A stretch of DNA of 64,000 bases from Malus domestica (lineage: Eukaryota > Streptophyta > Magnoliopsida > Rosales > Rosaceae). A program made the position numbers and the translations under genes. The stretch lies in assembly GCF_042453785.1 (NCBI RefSeq), contig NC_091668.1, positions 14,032,001 to 14,096,000 on the forward strand, given 5' to 3'. Below, one piece after another: positions 22,546 to 33,345 of this stretch; position 1 is the first letter of the stretch; every line of letters starts with the position of its first letter. The notes beneath the pieces are model-generated. The model had not been told where the DNA came from and made no database searches. It saw only the letters and a program-made list of their open reading frames with translations.

Positions 22546-23973
22546 TGATGTGAATTTAAACTAACCTAATAAATAGATTAATCCAACCCAAATTTACTTG
22601 CAAGTGCACAAATTAGTTGTAGTACAAATATGTAAATACGAGATCGAATCCACCAGAGTTGATTTAACAATTTAATCCTGTAACTATTACTTAACAAATT
22701 GTAATAAAGATTGGGTTTGTATTGAAGAATAATTAAAATTAACAATGATTAAACATAAATATGATTGAGAACAAAAGTAAGAAAACACTAAGGCTTTGAT
22801 TCCACCACTAATTGTCATACCCTAGTATCCAATTGTCAACCCCTGAATTATCAAATTAATGAAAACAACTTCCATACATATGTCTGTGGTCAGGTACACA
22901 TGCCAATAATTTCTCAAAGAGATGTTAATTTTACTGTGATCAAGCTTGAACTCAACTATTCCTATAGTCTTTATATCGATGGTCTGGTATACACAAACAT
23001 GTACAAATCCAATTAAGCGTAGTGAGAAACAAATTAACCACTTATCAACTTGGTCACGTCAAACAAATAGTTAGTTTTCTAGGAAGCCACACAAACCTAT
23101 ATTCGTCTACGGTCGAATCAAAATATAAGTTCATGATTCTCATTCACAAAGCATCGATAGAATCCAATTAATGGTCAGAAATAAATTCATATGCAAATAA
23201 TTTCAATATCAAAATCCTAGGCTATGGTCAAGCACAAAGAACCAACTATTAAAATTACAATTCCTCTAGTGAATGAAAACTAATCATCAATCTGAAATTC
23301 ACAAATTGAACAATCAAATAACTAGAGTAATCATAAATAGGGCTTCCTCTTAGCCCCATGAACAAAGAATTCATAGTAATTCTAAGAAGAACATTTTGCA
23401 TAAAATAAAACTAGAGAAAAAGAACCAAATTGTTGCCGCTCTGTCGCTGCTTTCTTTGTTTCATGCTAGAAGAAGAAGTCGGAGATACCCCCCCCCCCCC
23501 CCCAAGCCTTTGCTTCTTATCTTTATGTACTGCTCATTTCCAATTCGTAGGACCCCCTTCTTCTAATAAAATTGAGGATTTTATTCCTTGATCTCACAAA
23601 TATTTTCTCCTGACTTGTCGATTGCCAATCCTTAGAGCCATCGATTGGAATTCTATTGGCAATAGTAATTCCTTGTGTGTAAAGTTGAGAAGCCTCCTTT
23701 GTAAGTCAACTCCAAATAAATAAGATTTCCCAAAACCCAATTGCCTTCAACCTAATAATAAAATAACAAATAATTAAATAAATGAACCCAATGTTAATAG
23801 CATGACTAAAACGTAACGAATGTGCTGAGACCATGTTAAATTTTACTTTTAACAATAAGCATCCTAATCCTTATAAATTACAAAAACTAAAGTAATTTAC
23901 TCACAATAGTCTTAATGAGACACTAACAAATATAAATAATAGGGTAACAATTGTATTAAATATGTGTCTATCA
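22546..23973 (-). repeat. 5' LTR of the Athila-like element
   Basis: Direct repeat of 17311-18759 with TG...CA ends and small indels, next to the primer binding site. Confidence 0.85.
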
Positions 23974-23978
23974 GGGTC

Positions 23979-24600
23979 TAAACATCTATAGCATTTGTGA
24001 GGCAAGTTATAGCCAATGAAGACACAGAGCTTGCTCTTAGCTACCAACTTTGAATTTGTGTAAGGTTTGAGCCAAGGGTAGCATGAACATCCAAACACCA
24101 TGAGTTGACGATAATCTAGCATTTTCTTGAAGAATTGTTCCCATGGAGAGTGTAAGGTTTGAGCCAAGGGTAGCATGAACATCCAAACACCATGAGTTGA
24201 CGATAATCTAGCATTTTCTTGAAGAATTGTTCCCATGGAGATGGTTTTGATGGAGGTGGCAATCGATTGATCAGATACATAACAATGAGAAAGGTCTTCA
24301 CCCATAATATGTAGTGAACTTTGGAAATAACCAGAAGAGTTCTTGTTGTCTTGACAATGTGTCTGCACTTGCATTCCACACAACTATTTTGTTATGGTGT
24401 GTAGGGGCAGCCAAGATGTTGCTAAATGCCATGGTTAACAAGATGATTCTTGAATACAGAAGAAAGAAATTCACCCTTTCTCAAAGTACCAATTTTATTT
24501 CCAGAGGGGTTCTCAACAATAGCTTGAAATTGAATAAAAGTAGTAAAAACATCAGATTTACACTTGAGAGGAAACATCCATACATACTTTAGTGAATAGT
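23979..24600 (-). pseudogene. Copia element A: integrase fragment
   Basis: On the minus strand from 24600: KYVWMFPLKCKSDVFTTF, GNKIGTLR, CPYTPQQN and TTRTLL, then FLIVMYLINRLPPPSK and LDYRQLMVFGCSCYPWLKPY. These are the Copia integrase core and its C-terminal side. Stops and shifts are frequent. A 92-bp stretch is duplicated at 24061-24244. The 5' part (LTR, gag, protease) is missing: at 24600 the sequence passes directly into a hAT transposase. Confidence 0.82.
24061..24244. repeat. 92-bp tandem duplication in the Copia integrase
   Basis: TAAGGTTTGAGCCAAGGGTA and the following bases recur at 24153 almost without change, repeating the PWEQFF-LDYRQLMVFGCSCYPWLKPY segment on the minus strand. 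Confidence 0.9.
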
Positions 24601-24769
24601 TGCTTCAACCCTGCTTTCTTCTTAAGTAGGCTGTCTAATGCAATATAGTTGGTGGAGAATCGAGTGGTAGCTGGACGAATAATTTCTCCTTTGCAAAATC
24701 CACGCATCTTTGCCAACAACCAACCGTGATTGTAAATATAATTTGTGATCGTTTTAGCTCTTTTTACGA

Positions 24770-25204
24770 TGTTTGTACCATACTTAGGGCTTCCGTATTT
24801 AGACCTCGTATAAATACTCGGGGGACTCAAATGTAATTATGTTATAAATGGAGGGGCAATTATGTAAAAAAGGGAGAAGCCCTTATTCTATAAAAGGTAT
24901 CCTCATCCTCACAAACCTCAGGCCTCCTCACCCTCATAAACCTCAAGCCCTCTCACCCTCACAAAGCTCATCTCTCTCAAGCTCTCATGCTCACAAATAG
25001 AAAGCCCTATCAAACTCTCTCTTTCTCTAGGGGGCTCCCCCTCACCCTTGTAATCCATACATACAGTCAGAAAAATACAATATCAGTGTGGACGTAGCCC
25101 AAACATTGGGGTGAACCACGATACATCTTGTGTTATTTACTTTCTTACAAATTCACGGTCGGATTTACGTTGTCCCAAGTTCCCTCCGGTTTTGTGCATC
25201 AACA
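24770..25204 (+). repeat. 5' LTR of the ferritin-bearing element
   Basis: TG...CA ends. TATAAAAG at about 24889-24896 is a likely core promoter. The block TGTGGACGTAGCC...GGGTGAACCACGATACATC is shared with the Tat element LTR. Confidence 0.82.
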
Positions 25205-25564
25205 TTTGGCACTGTTTGTGGGAATTGACACAAAAAACTATGTTGGTTTTCTTTCATTTTTTCACCTCCACCGTGAATCTGCAAAACCTGCAAAACTCAA
25301 AAGATAACCAAAGCTCTCTCTGCCTCTCTTTTGCTTCTGATCTCTTTCACCTCTTCAAACAAAACACCACAAACTCTCTCTCTCCCCTCTCTCTCTCTGC
25401 ACCTCAAAAACCAGCATCTTCTTCGATCTTCCATGCCCATTTCCCCAATGCAGCTGACTACGCAATCATGGGCTACACCTAGTCCAAGATCAAAAACCAT
25501 TCCAAGTGTTTATTTAAAAAAAAAATATCTTGTCTAATTTTGAAGTGCATTTTGTGGGTTTTCA

Positions 25565-25843
25565 ATGGCGTCATCCAAGCAAATGGAAGAGGAGACAGCT
25601 GCCCGTGAACCGACTGACGTGAACAGAGGTGTTGTTAAGGAAGAGACGGTCAGGGTGGAGACTACTTATGTGACTGATAATCTAGGAAGGCTAACAGAGT
25701 TTGCGGAGTGCGAGGAGAAGCCTGGTGTGCTCGGGTCGATGATGAAGGCAGTGACAGGGACTTTGGAGCATGCCAAGGAAGTTGTGGTGGGGAAACCCCA
25801 CCATGAAATTCAGGTTCAGAGACTTGCGGTGAAGACTTCTTAA
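25565..25843 (+). CDS. Captured gene-like ORF of 92 codons, unrecognised
   Basis: Starts [20 protein letters not shown] and contains [40 protein letters not shown] and [20 protein letters not shown]. It is hydrophilic and charged, with no signal peptide or membrane segment. In composition it is loosely like LEA-type stress proteins, but I do not recognise a family. It is preceded by a CT-rich leader (25300-25420) like a plant 5' UTR, and the ferritin-like stretch starts just after its stop. It is unlike any gag or pol, so it is probably transduced host sequence. Whether it is expressed is unknown. Confidence 0.5.
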   Translation: MASSKQMEEETAAREPTDVNRGVVKEETVRVETTYVTDNLGRLTEFAECEEKPGVLGSMMKAVTGTLEHAKEVVVGKPHHEIQVQRLAVKTS

Positions 25844-25970
25844 CACTTCTTCGACCTCCTCTCCCTCGCTCGCTCGCGGGGACAGTTTTGGTCTTCTGTT
25901 TTCCTCTGCTCTGCTGTCATCGTCGCCGTCAGTTTCGTACTCATTCTCGCCTCTGACCTCCTCCACATCT

Positions 25971-26492
25971 ATGTCCTCGATTCTTTGGTTCTCTGCGGTG
26001 AGAAATGAAAGTGGGGTCGCCGTCTGTGCTTCGAAGAACGCAAATAATCAGCCACTTACCGGTGTGGTTTTTGAGCCGTTTGAGGAGGTGAACAAGGAGC
26101 TTGACCTCGTCCCTACTCTCCCACAAGTCTCTCTCGCCCTCCAGAAGTTCATTGATGAAAGCAAGGCCACCATTAACGAGCATATCAATGTGAAGTACAA
26201 TGTCTCGTACATTTACCATGCCATGTTCGCCTATTTCGACAGGGAAAATGTAGCGCGTAAGGGGTTTTTCAAGGAATCGATTGAGGAAGAAAGGGATCAT
26301 GCCAAGAAATTAATGGAATACCAGAATAAGCATGGTGGAAGAGTGAAGTTGCAGTTGATTCTGATGCCTGTGTCGGAGTTCGATCATCCAAAGAAAGGAG
26401 ATGCTTTATATGAAAGTAGAAAAAAAGAAGAGAAAAAGCAGAAAGCATGGCTACCCACTAATGCACAACAGCCCAAGCTCCAAGTTGATTAA
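25971..26492 (+). pseudogene. Truncated, intronless ferritin sequence inside an LTR element
   Basis: Residues 31-142 of this frame match plant plastid ferritin: [78 protein letters not shown] and [17 protein letters not shown]. Ferritin stores iron in a 24-subunit shell. Plant ferritin genes normally carry several introns; none is present here, so the source was probably mRNA. Changes: INVKYN where family members have INVEYN (a ferroxidase-site glutamate), a short deletion before FFKES, and replacement of the last helices by [20 protein letters not shown]. The EEERDHA iron-site glutamates and histidine remain. The reading frame is open, but a normal shell subunit is not expected. Confidence 0.88.
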
Positions 26493-26830
26493 GGGAATCA
26501 ACTTAGCACGATGACAGCGCAGAAGATGCATACCAACTTTCATCATGCATGTTCCCATTCTTCACAGACGACACCATGATGTTAAAGAAAAAGAAAAAGG
26601 AAGAGGAAAAGAATAGAAAAAGAAAAAGACATAATTGTGGTGAGGATGACATGCAGAAGAGGGAATTATAGGCGTGACCCATTGAGCAGAAGGTCGGCTT
26701 TATTTTTTAATGATGTAATTTATTTTTCTTATTTTTCAGAGACATCTGTATAAATCCCATCAGAGGGTAATAGTAAAAAAAAAAAAAAGCCCAAAATTAT
26801 GGGCTAGAATGTTATGTGGAAGGCGAAGGC
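26493..26830 (+). other. Further unassigned interior sequence of the element
   Basis: Purine-rich sequence (AAGAAAAAGAAAAAGGAAGA) after the ferritin stop; possibly more transduced sequence. No family recognised. Confidence 0.4.
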
Positions 26831-27040
26831 CCATATGCCCAAAAGAGGCAGGCCCTCTATTATCACCAACCAGATGATCAAAAGTACGCCCAGTACTACA
26901 AAAATTATTCTGCAGCCTACCGCTATTACCACCAACCATGTGATCAAAAGTATGCCCAGTAATCCAAAATTATTCGGTAGTCTGCCGCTATTATCACCAA
27001 CCAGGTGATCAAAAGTACGTCCAGTACTCCAAAATTATAC
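26830..27040. repeat. Tandem repeat, about 65-70-bp unit, three copies
   Basis: TATTACCACCAACCAGGTGA-like units with GATCAAAAGTACGCCCAGTA and CCAAAATTATTC repeat three times. The CCACCAACCAGGTGAT core also occurs in the Tat element tandem repeats at 43565-43995. Confidence 0.85.
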
Positions 27041-27240
27041 ATGAGCATCACTCATGTCAATCATACATAAACATTTCATGAGCATCACTCATGTCAATCA
27101 TACATAAACATTCATGACCATCATTCATGTCAACATTCATGAGCATCACTCATGTTAACATTCATGAGCATCGTCAACATCCATTTGCATCACCATGTCA
27201 ATCAACATAAACATTCATGAGCATCACTCATGTCAATCTA
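27041..27240. repeat. Tandem repeat based on CATGAGCATCACTCATGTCA
   Basis: At least five degenerate copies of CATGAGCATCACTCATGTCA with ATCATACATAAACATT spacers. The unit contains the inverted words CATGAG and CTCATG. Confidence 0.85.
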
Positions 27241-27372
27241 GCTTCAAAAACTTCATTTACAGAGCTCTAGCTTCAAAAACTTCATTTACAAAAGCTCCAG
27301 CTTTAAAAGCTTCATTTACAAAGCTCTAGCTTCAAAAGCTTCACTTGCAAAGCTTCACCTACAAAGCTTCAG
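27241..27372. repeat. Tandem repeat AGCTTCAAAAACTTCATTTA
   Basis: Four to six degenerate copies of a roughly 30-bp unit (AGCTCTAGCTTCAAAAACTT). The AAGCTTCA word also dominates the Tat element repeats at 44278-45960. Confidence 0.8.
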
Positions 27373-27534
27373 TGCAGGGTATACAACTACCACCTCCGAA
27401 CAACCGTCACTTCAGCCCATACATGGATTCAATTTGAAGTCTCCAGCCAACAGACTCTATTGATCGAAGACTTGGGGGACTACACTATGTACCATATATT
27501 GGGCCTCATGAAAAATACTTGGGGGACTTAGCCC

Positions 27535-27780
27535 ATTATTTTTGTATTGAGGAGCGAGCCCTTATTCTATAAAAGGGTCTCCCTTACTTTCATTAGAGAG
27601 CATCCATTATTCATGTACTGAGGAGCGAGCCCTTATTTTATAAAAGGGACTCCCTCACCTTTATTAGAGAGCATCAGCTGAGCAACCGCCTTGCCGCGAG
27701 CATCACTCTTAGCCCATCACTTATGTATTGAGGAGCGAGCCCTTATTCTATAAAAGGGACTCCCTCACCTTCAACGCCAC
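27535..27780 (+). repeat. Three promoter-like U3 repeats upstream of the 3' LTR
   Basis: GTATTGAGGAGCGAGCCCTT followed by ATTCTATAAAAGGG occurs three times, with TATA words near 27568, 27639 and 27749. It matches the LTR segment GAGCCCTTATTCTATAAAAG, so LTR core-promoter sequence has been multiplied inside the element. Confidence 0.75.
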
Positions 27781-27985
27781 AAACTAAGCCAACCAAAGCA
27801 ACATAAGCCACAAGCAGAGCAGCCTCGCAACATGTACTACTTCTAGTTGAGCATCACTTCAGATTGAGCACCGCCTCATATCGAGCATCAGTTCAAGACA
27901 ACATCTAGTTACTTCGGCCCACACATGGACTGAATTTCAAGTCTCCAGCCAAAATACTCTCTTGACTGATGACTTGGAGGACTAC

Positions 27986-28347
27986 TGTTTGTACCATACT
28001 TAGGGCCTCTGTATTTAGACCTCGTAATATTTAAAAAGGGGAGGAGCCCTTATTCTATAAAAGGGCCTCCTCACCATCACAAACCTCAAGCCTCTTCACC
28101 CTCACAAAGCTCATCTCTCTCAAGCTTTCATGCTCATAAACAAAGAGCCCTTTCAAACTCTGTCTTTCTCTGGGGGACTCCCCCTCACCCTTGTAATCCA
28201 TACATACAGTCAGAGAAATACAATATCAGTGTGGATGTAGCCCAAATATTAGGGTGAACCATGATACATCTTGTGTTATTTACTTTCTTACAGATTCACG
28301 GTCGGATTTACGTTGTCCCAATACCCCTTCGGTTTTGTGCATCAACA
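27986..28347 (+). repeat. 3' LTR of the ferritin-bearing element
   Basis: Direct repeat of the 5' LTR, about 70 bp shorter because of a deletion after the opening block. TATAAAAG is at about 28056-28063. Confidence 0.82.
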
Positions 28348-29511
28348 TATGACATTAGTAATATTCTCTCTCTTCCCCATTTCCTCAAACATGAGATCAA
28401 TACAATGTGCTGCACATGATGTCCAAAACACATTATGATGCTTCATTAACTTTTTTCCAGCTTTGACAAATGCAGAACCGTTGTCAGTCATGACTTGGAC
28501 AACATTATGCTTTCCCACCTCCATGATTACATCCCTCAATAATTTGTAAATATACTTGTAGTTTTTTATATAGTATGAAGCATCAACGGACTTAAAAAAA
28601 ATTGTCTTTCCCTTGGAGTATACCATGAAGTTTGTGATAGACAATTTGGTCGGGCCAGTCCATCCGTCACACATGATTATGCAACCATTAGTTTTCCACT
28701 TTGACCTCAACTTGTTAACATACTCGCCAATGCCTTTATACTCCATTTCCAAATATTTGTTTCTTACCTCATAGGGAATGGGAGGTTGTACTCCAACACC
28801 GGCCTGTTGACATCCCAATACCATATTTTTGAATTGATGTGATGATGCCTTCTCAGCAGGGACATTTTCAAAGTTAAAGAACTTGCTAATTAGACGCCCC
28901 ATTCCCTATTTCACATTACCTCCAGTGAAATAACTCCAAACACTCTTTTGACATGCTTTGGATGACTTATATAAACTTGGGGCTATTGGTGGTGTTGGTT
29001 GTGATTCTCTAACACTTCCTCCCCGTCTCATTTGTGCACCACCACTTGTCCCGGAACCTTGTGCTTTATTAGGAATTTTATGAAGGTGTTTTCTTTCCCA
29101 TGTTGACTGTTTGGAGGCACGTAATGCTTATTTGAAATTGCGTCATTCTTCAGGTCCCATGTCATCATCACATTCGTCCTCATCGTCATCATCATCACTA
29201 TCAACTGCTTGGCCAATGACTTCTCCTCGTAGCCCAGCTTGAATATTTTCCATTTCATGTGTTTTCTTTTCCTTCTGGTGTTTTTTATTTTTTAATAATG
29301 TGGTGATGAATGTCTTCACTTATGGGGGGACATTATCGCATCGTTGGACATTATTTCCTGGATCTAATCCACTAAGATGGTACTTAAGTCGTGTCACTCC
29401 GCCACTCTTCATTACCCGACCACAATACTTGCAAATTGTGCCATGTTTGTTTCCGTCTATTGGGTCTCCATGTTCCTAAGCTGGATCACGTTTAGTAACT
29501 CCACTAGACAT

Positions 29512-30357
29512 CTTAAACGTACCTATATTTATTTTTCATGGAAATTAGGCAATTATTTTTTGGCCAAAAAATATAGTAGTGACGGTTATATAAGAGAACC
29601 TAAATAATAAAGTTATTCTACAGAAGAATTAAATAGGAAGTAAAGAAAATGATTGTAACAATTTAAGTAATTATAAAAATAATATGGAATAATAAAAACT
29701 AATATTAATGAATAATAATCAGATTTGATAATAAAATAATAAATAACATTAAACATATTAAAATTATCCTAGGGAATAATTATACAACATTACTTAATTA
29801 CTTCAAAAAATTAACATGCAAGTATTATTTGGTTCTTAGATCACATGCACGGGTCCACACAATTTTTTTTGTTGTTGTATAAATTACAATAATATAAATA
29901 TAAGTTTGTAAACTTAACTTAAATATGGAACCCTTTGTGTAAAGGCCAAATAGAATCTGCGTGGACCAACAATAAAATAATAATTACACAAATGTAACAA
30001 ATCTGGAACTTTCGATGTCGTACGTAGCAGCAAAACCTCGACGATCCTCTGCAGCTTGCCATTTGTGAATAAATGAGAGAGAAAGAAGGTATTTAATATT
30101 TAATTTGAAGTGGCGCAAGCTGCAGATCCATTTATTCAGTTTGAAGCTCTGAAAGGGCTCTGGAAAGGCTTTGAAATGGCTAAGGGAAAAAGAAGAAACG
30201 AAAAGGTGTAATAGAGGTTTTTCAAATTTCGAAGGGTCAAAAAAGGTGTGATGATCCGATACTCTGGGAATGTAAAGGAGTTGGAAGTGGCACACAGTTT
30301 TGAGTATGAAACCACTACTTTTTGTCTTTTCAAAAGTTGTCAAAAGTTTAAGATTTA

Positions 30358-30407
<50 letters not shown>

Positions 30408-31002
30408 TTTGGGGGATTTATATTATATATATATATATATATAAATGTTATATGAATTATTTGGAAGTTTTTTTTTCTCTCGGATAACACACACACACAC
30501 ACACACAGACCCTCAATCTCTCGATCCTTCTCCCTCATTCCTCTCCTTGTTTCTTCTCCGGTTCTCCCCCTATCTTTTCTCTGCAACTCTCATTCCCAGA
30601 GCAAATAAACACACACACACCCTACTTCCCCGTGTTTCCCCCTTCCCCAATCCCTCGAACCTTATCCCTCATTCCTTTCCTTGTTTCTTCTCCCCCATCT
30701 TTGCAAGTCTCCTTCTCGGAAAACAGACACACCACACCCATACCCCATCGTGACCTCCACCACAGTGGCGCACACTCTGGCGAGCACCATCACCACATGT
30801 GGACCGTTCTTCCTCCCTTTCTCACCTCCCAGCGAGCACCATCAGGCAAGGGGAGGCCTTGTTTAGGCCGTACGAGGTGGAGGATCCATCAAACCCGAGT
30901 GGGTTTTGGGATCCGAAGAAAAGGGATTGCTCATTTTGATGGGTCTGAGCGTGGATTGCAAAGAGAGGCGCATATCTTGGTGGCTGCGACGACGGAGCCT
31001 CG
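29512..31002. other. Low-complexity intergenic stretch
   Basis: Contains (TA)n at about 30365-30406 and 30424-30441, (CA)n at 30488-30508, and two related CT-rich blocks (CCCTCATTCCTCTCCTTGTT near 30532 and its copy near 30668) that look like a duplicated plant 5' UTR. No coding region is convincing. Confidence 0.55.
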
Positions 31003-31150
31003 ACGATATTATCGATAATATCGCGATATTATTGATATTATCGATATTATCACGATATATTGACGATAATTAAATGAATAAGTGTGAAAATATCGTCATC
31101 TTAAAAAAATAATATTATCAGCGATATTTCACCGATAATATTGATATTTT
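31003..31150. repeat. GATATTATCGATAATATCG palindromic cluster
   Basis: Clustered, overlapping self-complementary words (CGATATTATCGATAATATCG and related) with strong hairpin potential. The cluster ends 40 bp before the LTR element at 31192. Confidence 0.75.
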
Positions 31151-31191
31151 AGACCTTGGTCATCACCTATAGATAGTAAATAAGTAAAAGC

Positions 31192-31430
31192 TATTAAGTA
31201 TGCAAGTTAGCAATACAGTTAGAAATACAGTTAGCTTAGTAAATTGGTTAGTATTTGGTTAGACTAGTTAAGCTTTCTCTTATAAAAATAGTTGTGTAAC
31301 CTTCATTCAATCAATCAATACAAATCATATTTCTCTCTCTAAACTCTCTCTCTTTAGATCTCTCTTGTTTCTCTCTATTATCTTCCTCATCCTCTGTACC
31401 AATTCTTTATCTTTTACAATGTAGTTAACA
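31192..31430 (+). repeat. 5' LTR (TA...CA) of the 3.1-kb element
   Basis: Contains CTCTTATAAAAATAG as TATA region and a CT-rich R/U5 (TTCTCTCTCTAAACTCTCTC). Confidence 0.82.
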
Positions 31431-32959
31431 TGGTATCAGAGTCGCTAGGCCCACGCTATAGATTCTAGTGGTTCCACTTCCCATTATTTTTCATCTGTTT
31501 CTAGCTTAGTTGTTTCCAAATTTTCATTAGATGTTTGGATAAATTTCTGGGTGCTTCCGCGATCTTCGTTTTACTTCTGGGTTGATTTTTCTGGACTGTG
31601 ATCAGAGATTTCTCTACTGAACGTGATTAATTTTCACCGATCTTTAGTTCTCATCGATTTTGGGGATTGATTTTGTTGTTCTGATACAGAGTCAGCAAGT
31701 AAGTACCTTGAGTCATGTTCACAAGGTATTCGAAGGAAAGCCTGAGAGAAGAAGTGTGGTACCCGAATCTGTTTCTTGACGGACCGATTTCAATTCACGG
31801 TGTTCTGGGCCCGTCCTTGATCCTAGTGATGTTAATCAGGGTTGGGATATTATCATATCGCCGGCTTGTGATTCCAATTCCAACATGGTTTTTGATGTTT
31901 TTTATGCCAAGAACATGGTCGAATGGTCTCGGATCATCCTATTGCTAAGCTTGAAAGGGTTTGTTTCTTTCGATGTAGGGCTGAACTCTGTTCTTGATCG
32001 TTGTTCAGGCATTTCTTGTGCTGTGATGGCTTTTTAGGCTTGTAGGGCACCGTATAAGGCTGCAGGTTCTTGAAAGCTTGTGAATTGTGGGAGATCATAA
32101 AGGTTTGAAGTCTGTGACAATCTTTCTTCCACCAAGCTTGGAGCTTGAAGCGTATCATTCCCCTTTGCTCGAGAAGATTGTAAGGTTCCATATTCTGCCT
32201 TAGATCGATAAGAGACTTCTGGTTTTCTCTCTCAACATTCTTGGGTTAAGATTTAAGTTCTTATCAGGTTCTTGATTTCTGGTTTCCACAGTGCACATAA
32301 CCTGTTTAATTAAATGTTTCAGTAACAAAATGTTCACTATTTTGTCCATTAGTAAGGCCGATAGCCAAAGAGTGATATATTGAATTTACACTCCGCTTGT
32401 TTGTTTTTCTTGTGAATCTTTTTTGGGTTCTTCCAGTTGTTTGTGATATTTTCTTTCAAGATTCTTCATGTCAAGATCAATGTTTGTGATACTTGGAATT
32501 TTTGGATTCAAGAATTTTGGTCATCGCTAGATTGTGCAATTTGTATGGTGGTGTCCAGTTCTTTCTCTGCTTCACTGATATTCTGCAAGTTTATTGGGTT
32601 TGATCTTTCTGCAACTCGTACTCTCCTTCATCACAATGTCTAGAGTATGGTCATCTGAACCTCAACAAGCAGAAGGGAGATAAGTCATCTTTGCATCTTG
32701 TTGCAGCTCGTCACCAACTTTAGCAGGTTCTAGAACTAGTGGCAAGTCATTTGACACATTTGACATTGACGCTAATATTGTTGCCCAATCAACGGCAAAG
32801 GGGTCCACTGATTTTGCCTCCATATGCATCCCATTAACTGGAGTATTATGGGTTTCTATAATGCTAATTGAAAGAATGGTGCAGTATTTTCTTTATTACA
32901 GTCTATAATGTCGAGTCTAACCAACTCAATTGTTAGCATGAATCTACAGTAAGTCAGGT

Positions 32960-33345
32960 TATATGATGAAGTTTGTAGAAGTTGTTAACAGTAAATTCCA
33001 GAAAGGGTAATTCCGTGATGTGAGTAGGTAAATCCCACGAAGGGTAGAAGAAATTGTTAATGGTAAATCCCACAAAGGGTAATTCCGTGATGTGAATAGG
33101 TAAATCCCACGAAGGGTAATCCTACATAGATGTGAATTTTCTGTTGTTGAAATTGTGAATGCCGAAGCCATTGTTAAGAGTAGTTGTTTTCAGTAAAATC
33201 CACAAAGGGCGATCCCGTGGTACTATAGTTAAGACCAATGCCACACTATAGTTTGTTATTTTTCTATTTTTAAAGGCTGAAGCCAATGTTAAATGAAGTT
33301 GTTGACAGTAAACCCCACGAAGGGTAATCCCGCAAGAAATTGTTA
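32960..33345. repeat. Degenerate tandem repeat in the 3.1-kb element
   Basis: Repeated GTAAATCCCACGAAGGGTAA and TTCCGTGATGTGAATAGG words, about five copies of irregular length. Confidence 0.75.

Larger units (their letters stand above)
17311..23973 (-). mobile_element. Athila-like Gypsy element with gag and protease only, nested in Copia A
   Basis: LTRs at 17311-18759 and 22546-23973 (about 1.4 kb, very similar) are flanked by GGGTC at 17306-17310 and 23974-23978. The element reads on the minus strand: right LTR, primer site TTTTTGGCGCCATTG (22530-22545), gag, protease, about 1.1 kb of noncoding sequence, polypurine tract AAGGTTGGGGGTAT (about 18762), left LTR. RT, RNase H and integrase are absent. 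This is the plan of gag-bearing non-autonomous elements (TR-GAG). The gag and protease wording matches the Athila branch. Confidence 0.88.
24770..28347 (+). mobile_element. Non-autonomous LTR retroelement carrying host gene sequence
   Basis: LTRs at 24770-25204 and 27986-28347 open TGTTTGTACCATACTTAGGG and close TTTTGTGCATCAACA. The primer site TTTGGCACTGTTTGTGGGA follows at 25205, and a purine-rich GACTTGGAGGAC precedes the right LTR. It splits the hAT gene between codons that otherwise join (ITNVI and VKRAKT). The target duplication is imperfect (about GATGA). There is no gag or pol. The interior holds a 92-codon ORF, a ferritin cDNA-like stretch and three sets of tandem repeats. Its LTR ends resemble those of the Tat element at 36582-49963, a likely helper. 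Confidence 0.85.
24603..29511 (-). pseudogene. hAT transposase gene, split and truncated
   Basis: From the ATG at 29511: a BED-type zinc finger (HGTICKYCGRVMKSGGVTRL, then KYHLSG), an acidic stretch, then the DUF659 region at 28342-28902 (GCIIMCDGWTGPTKLSITNF, VMTDNGSAFVKAGKKLM, WTSCAAHCIDLMFEEM), and after the LTR insertion (24770-28347) KTITNYIYNHGWLLAKMR and IIRPATTRFSTNYIALDSLL down to 24603. The enzyme cuts and rejoins DNA. In-frame stops appear in the BED part (near 29474 and 29330) and near 29140 and 28905. The C-terminal hAT dimerisation domain is missing because the sequence runs into Copia A at about 24600. Confidence 0.87.

Noticed and set aside
25691..26300. Minus-strand ORFs opposite the ferritin stretch
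   Set aside because: The plus strand matches ferritin; the others have no family features.
30632..31018. 128-codon plus-strand ORF
   Set aside because: Built on CT-rich low-complexity DNA; no domain and no conserved pattern visible.
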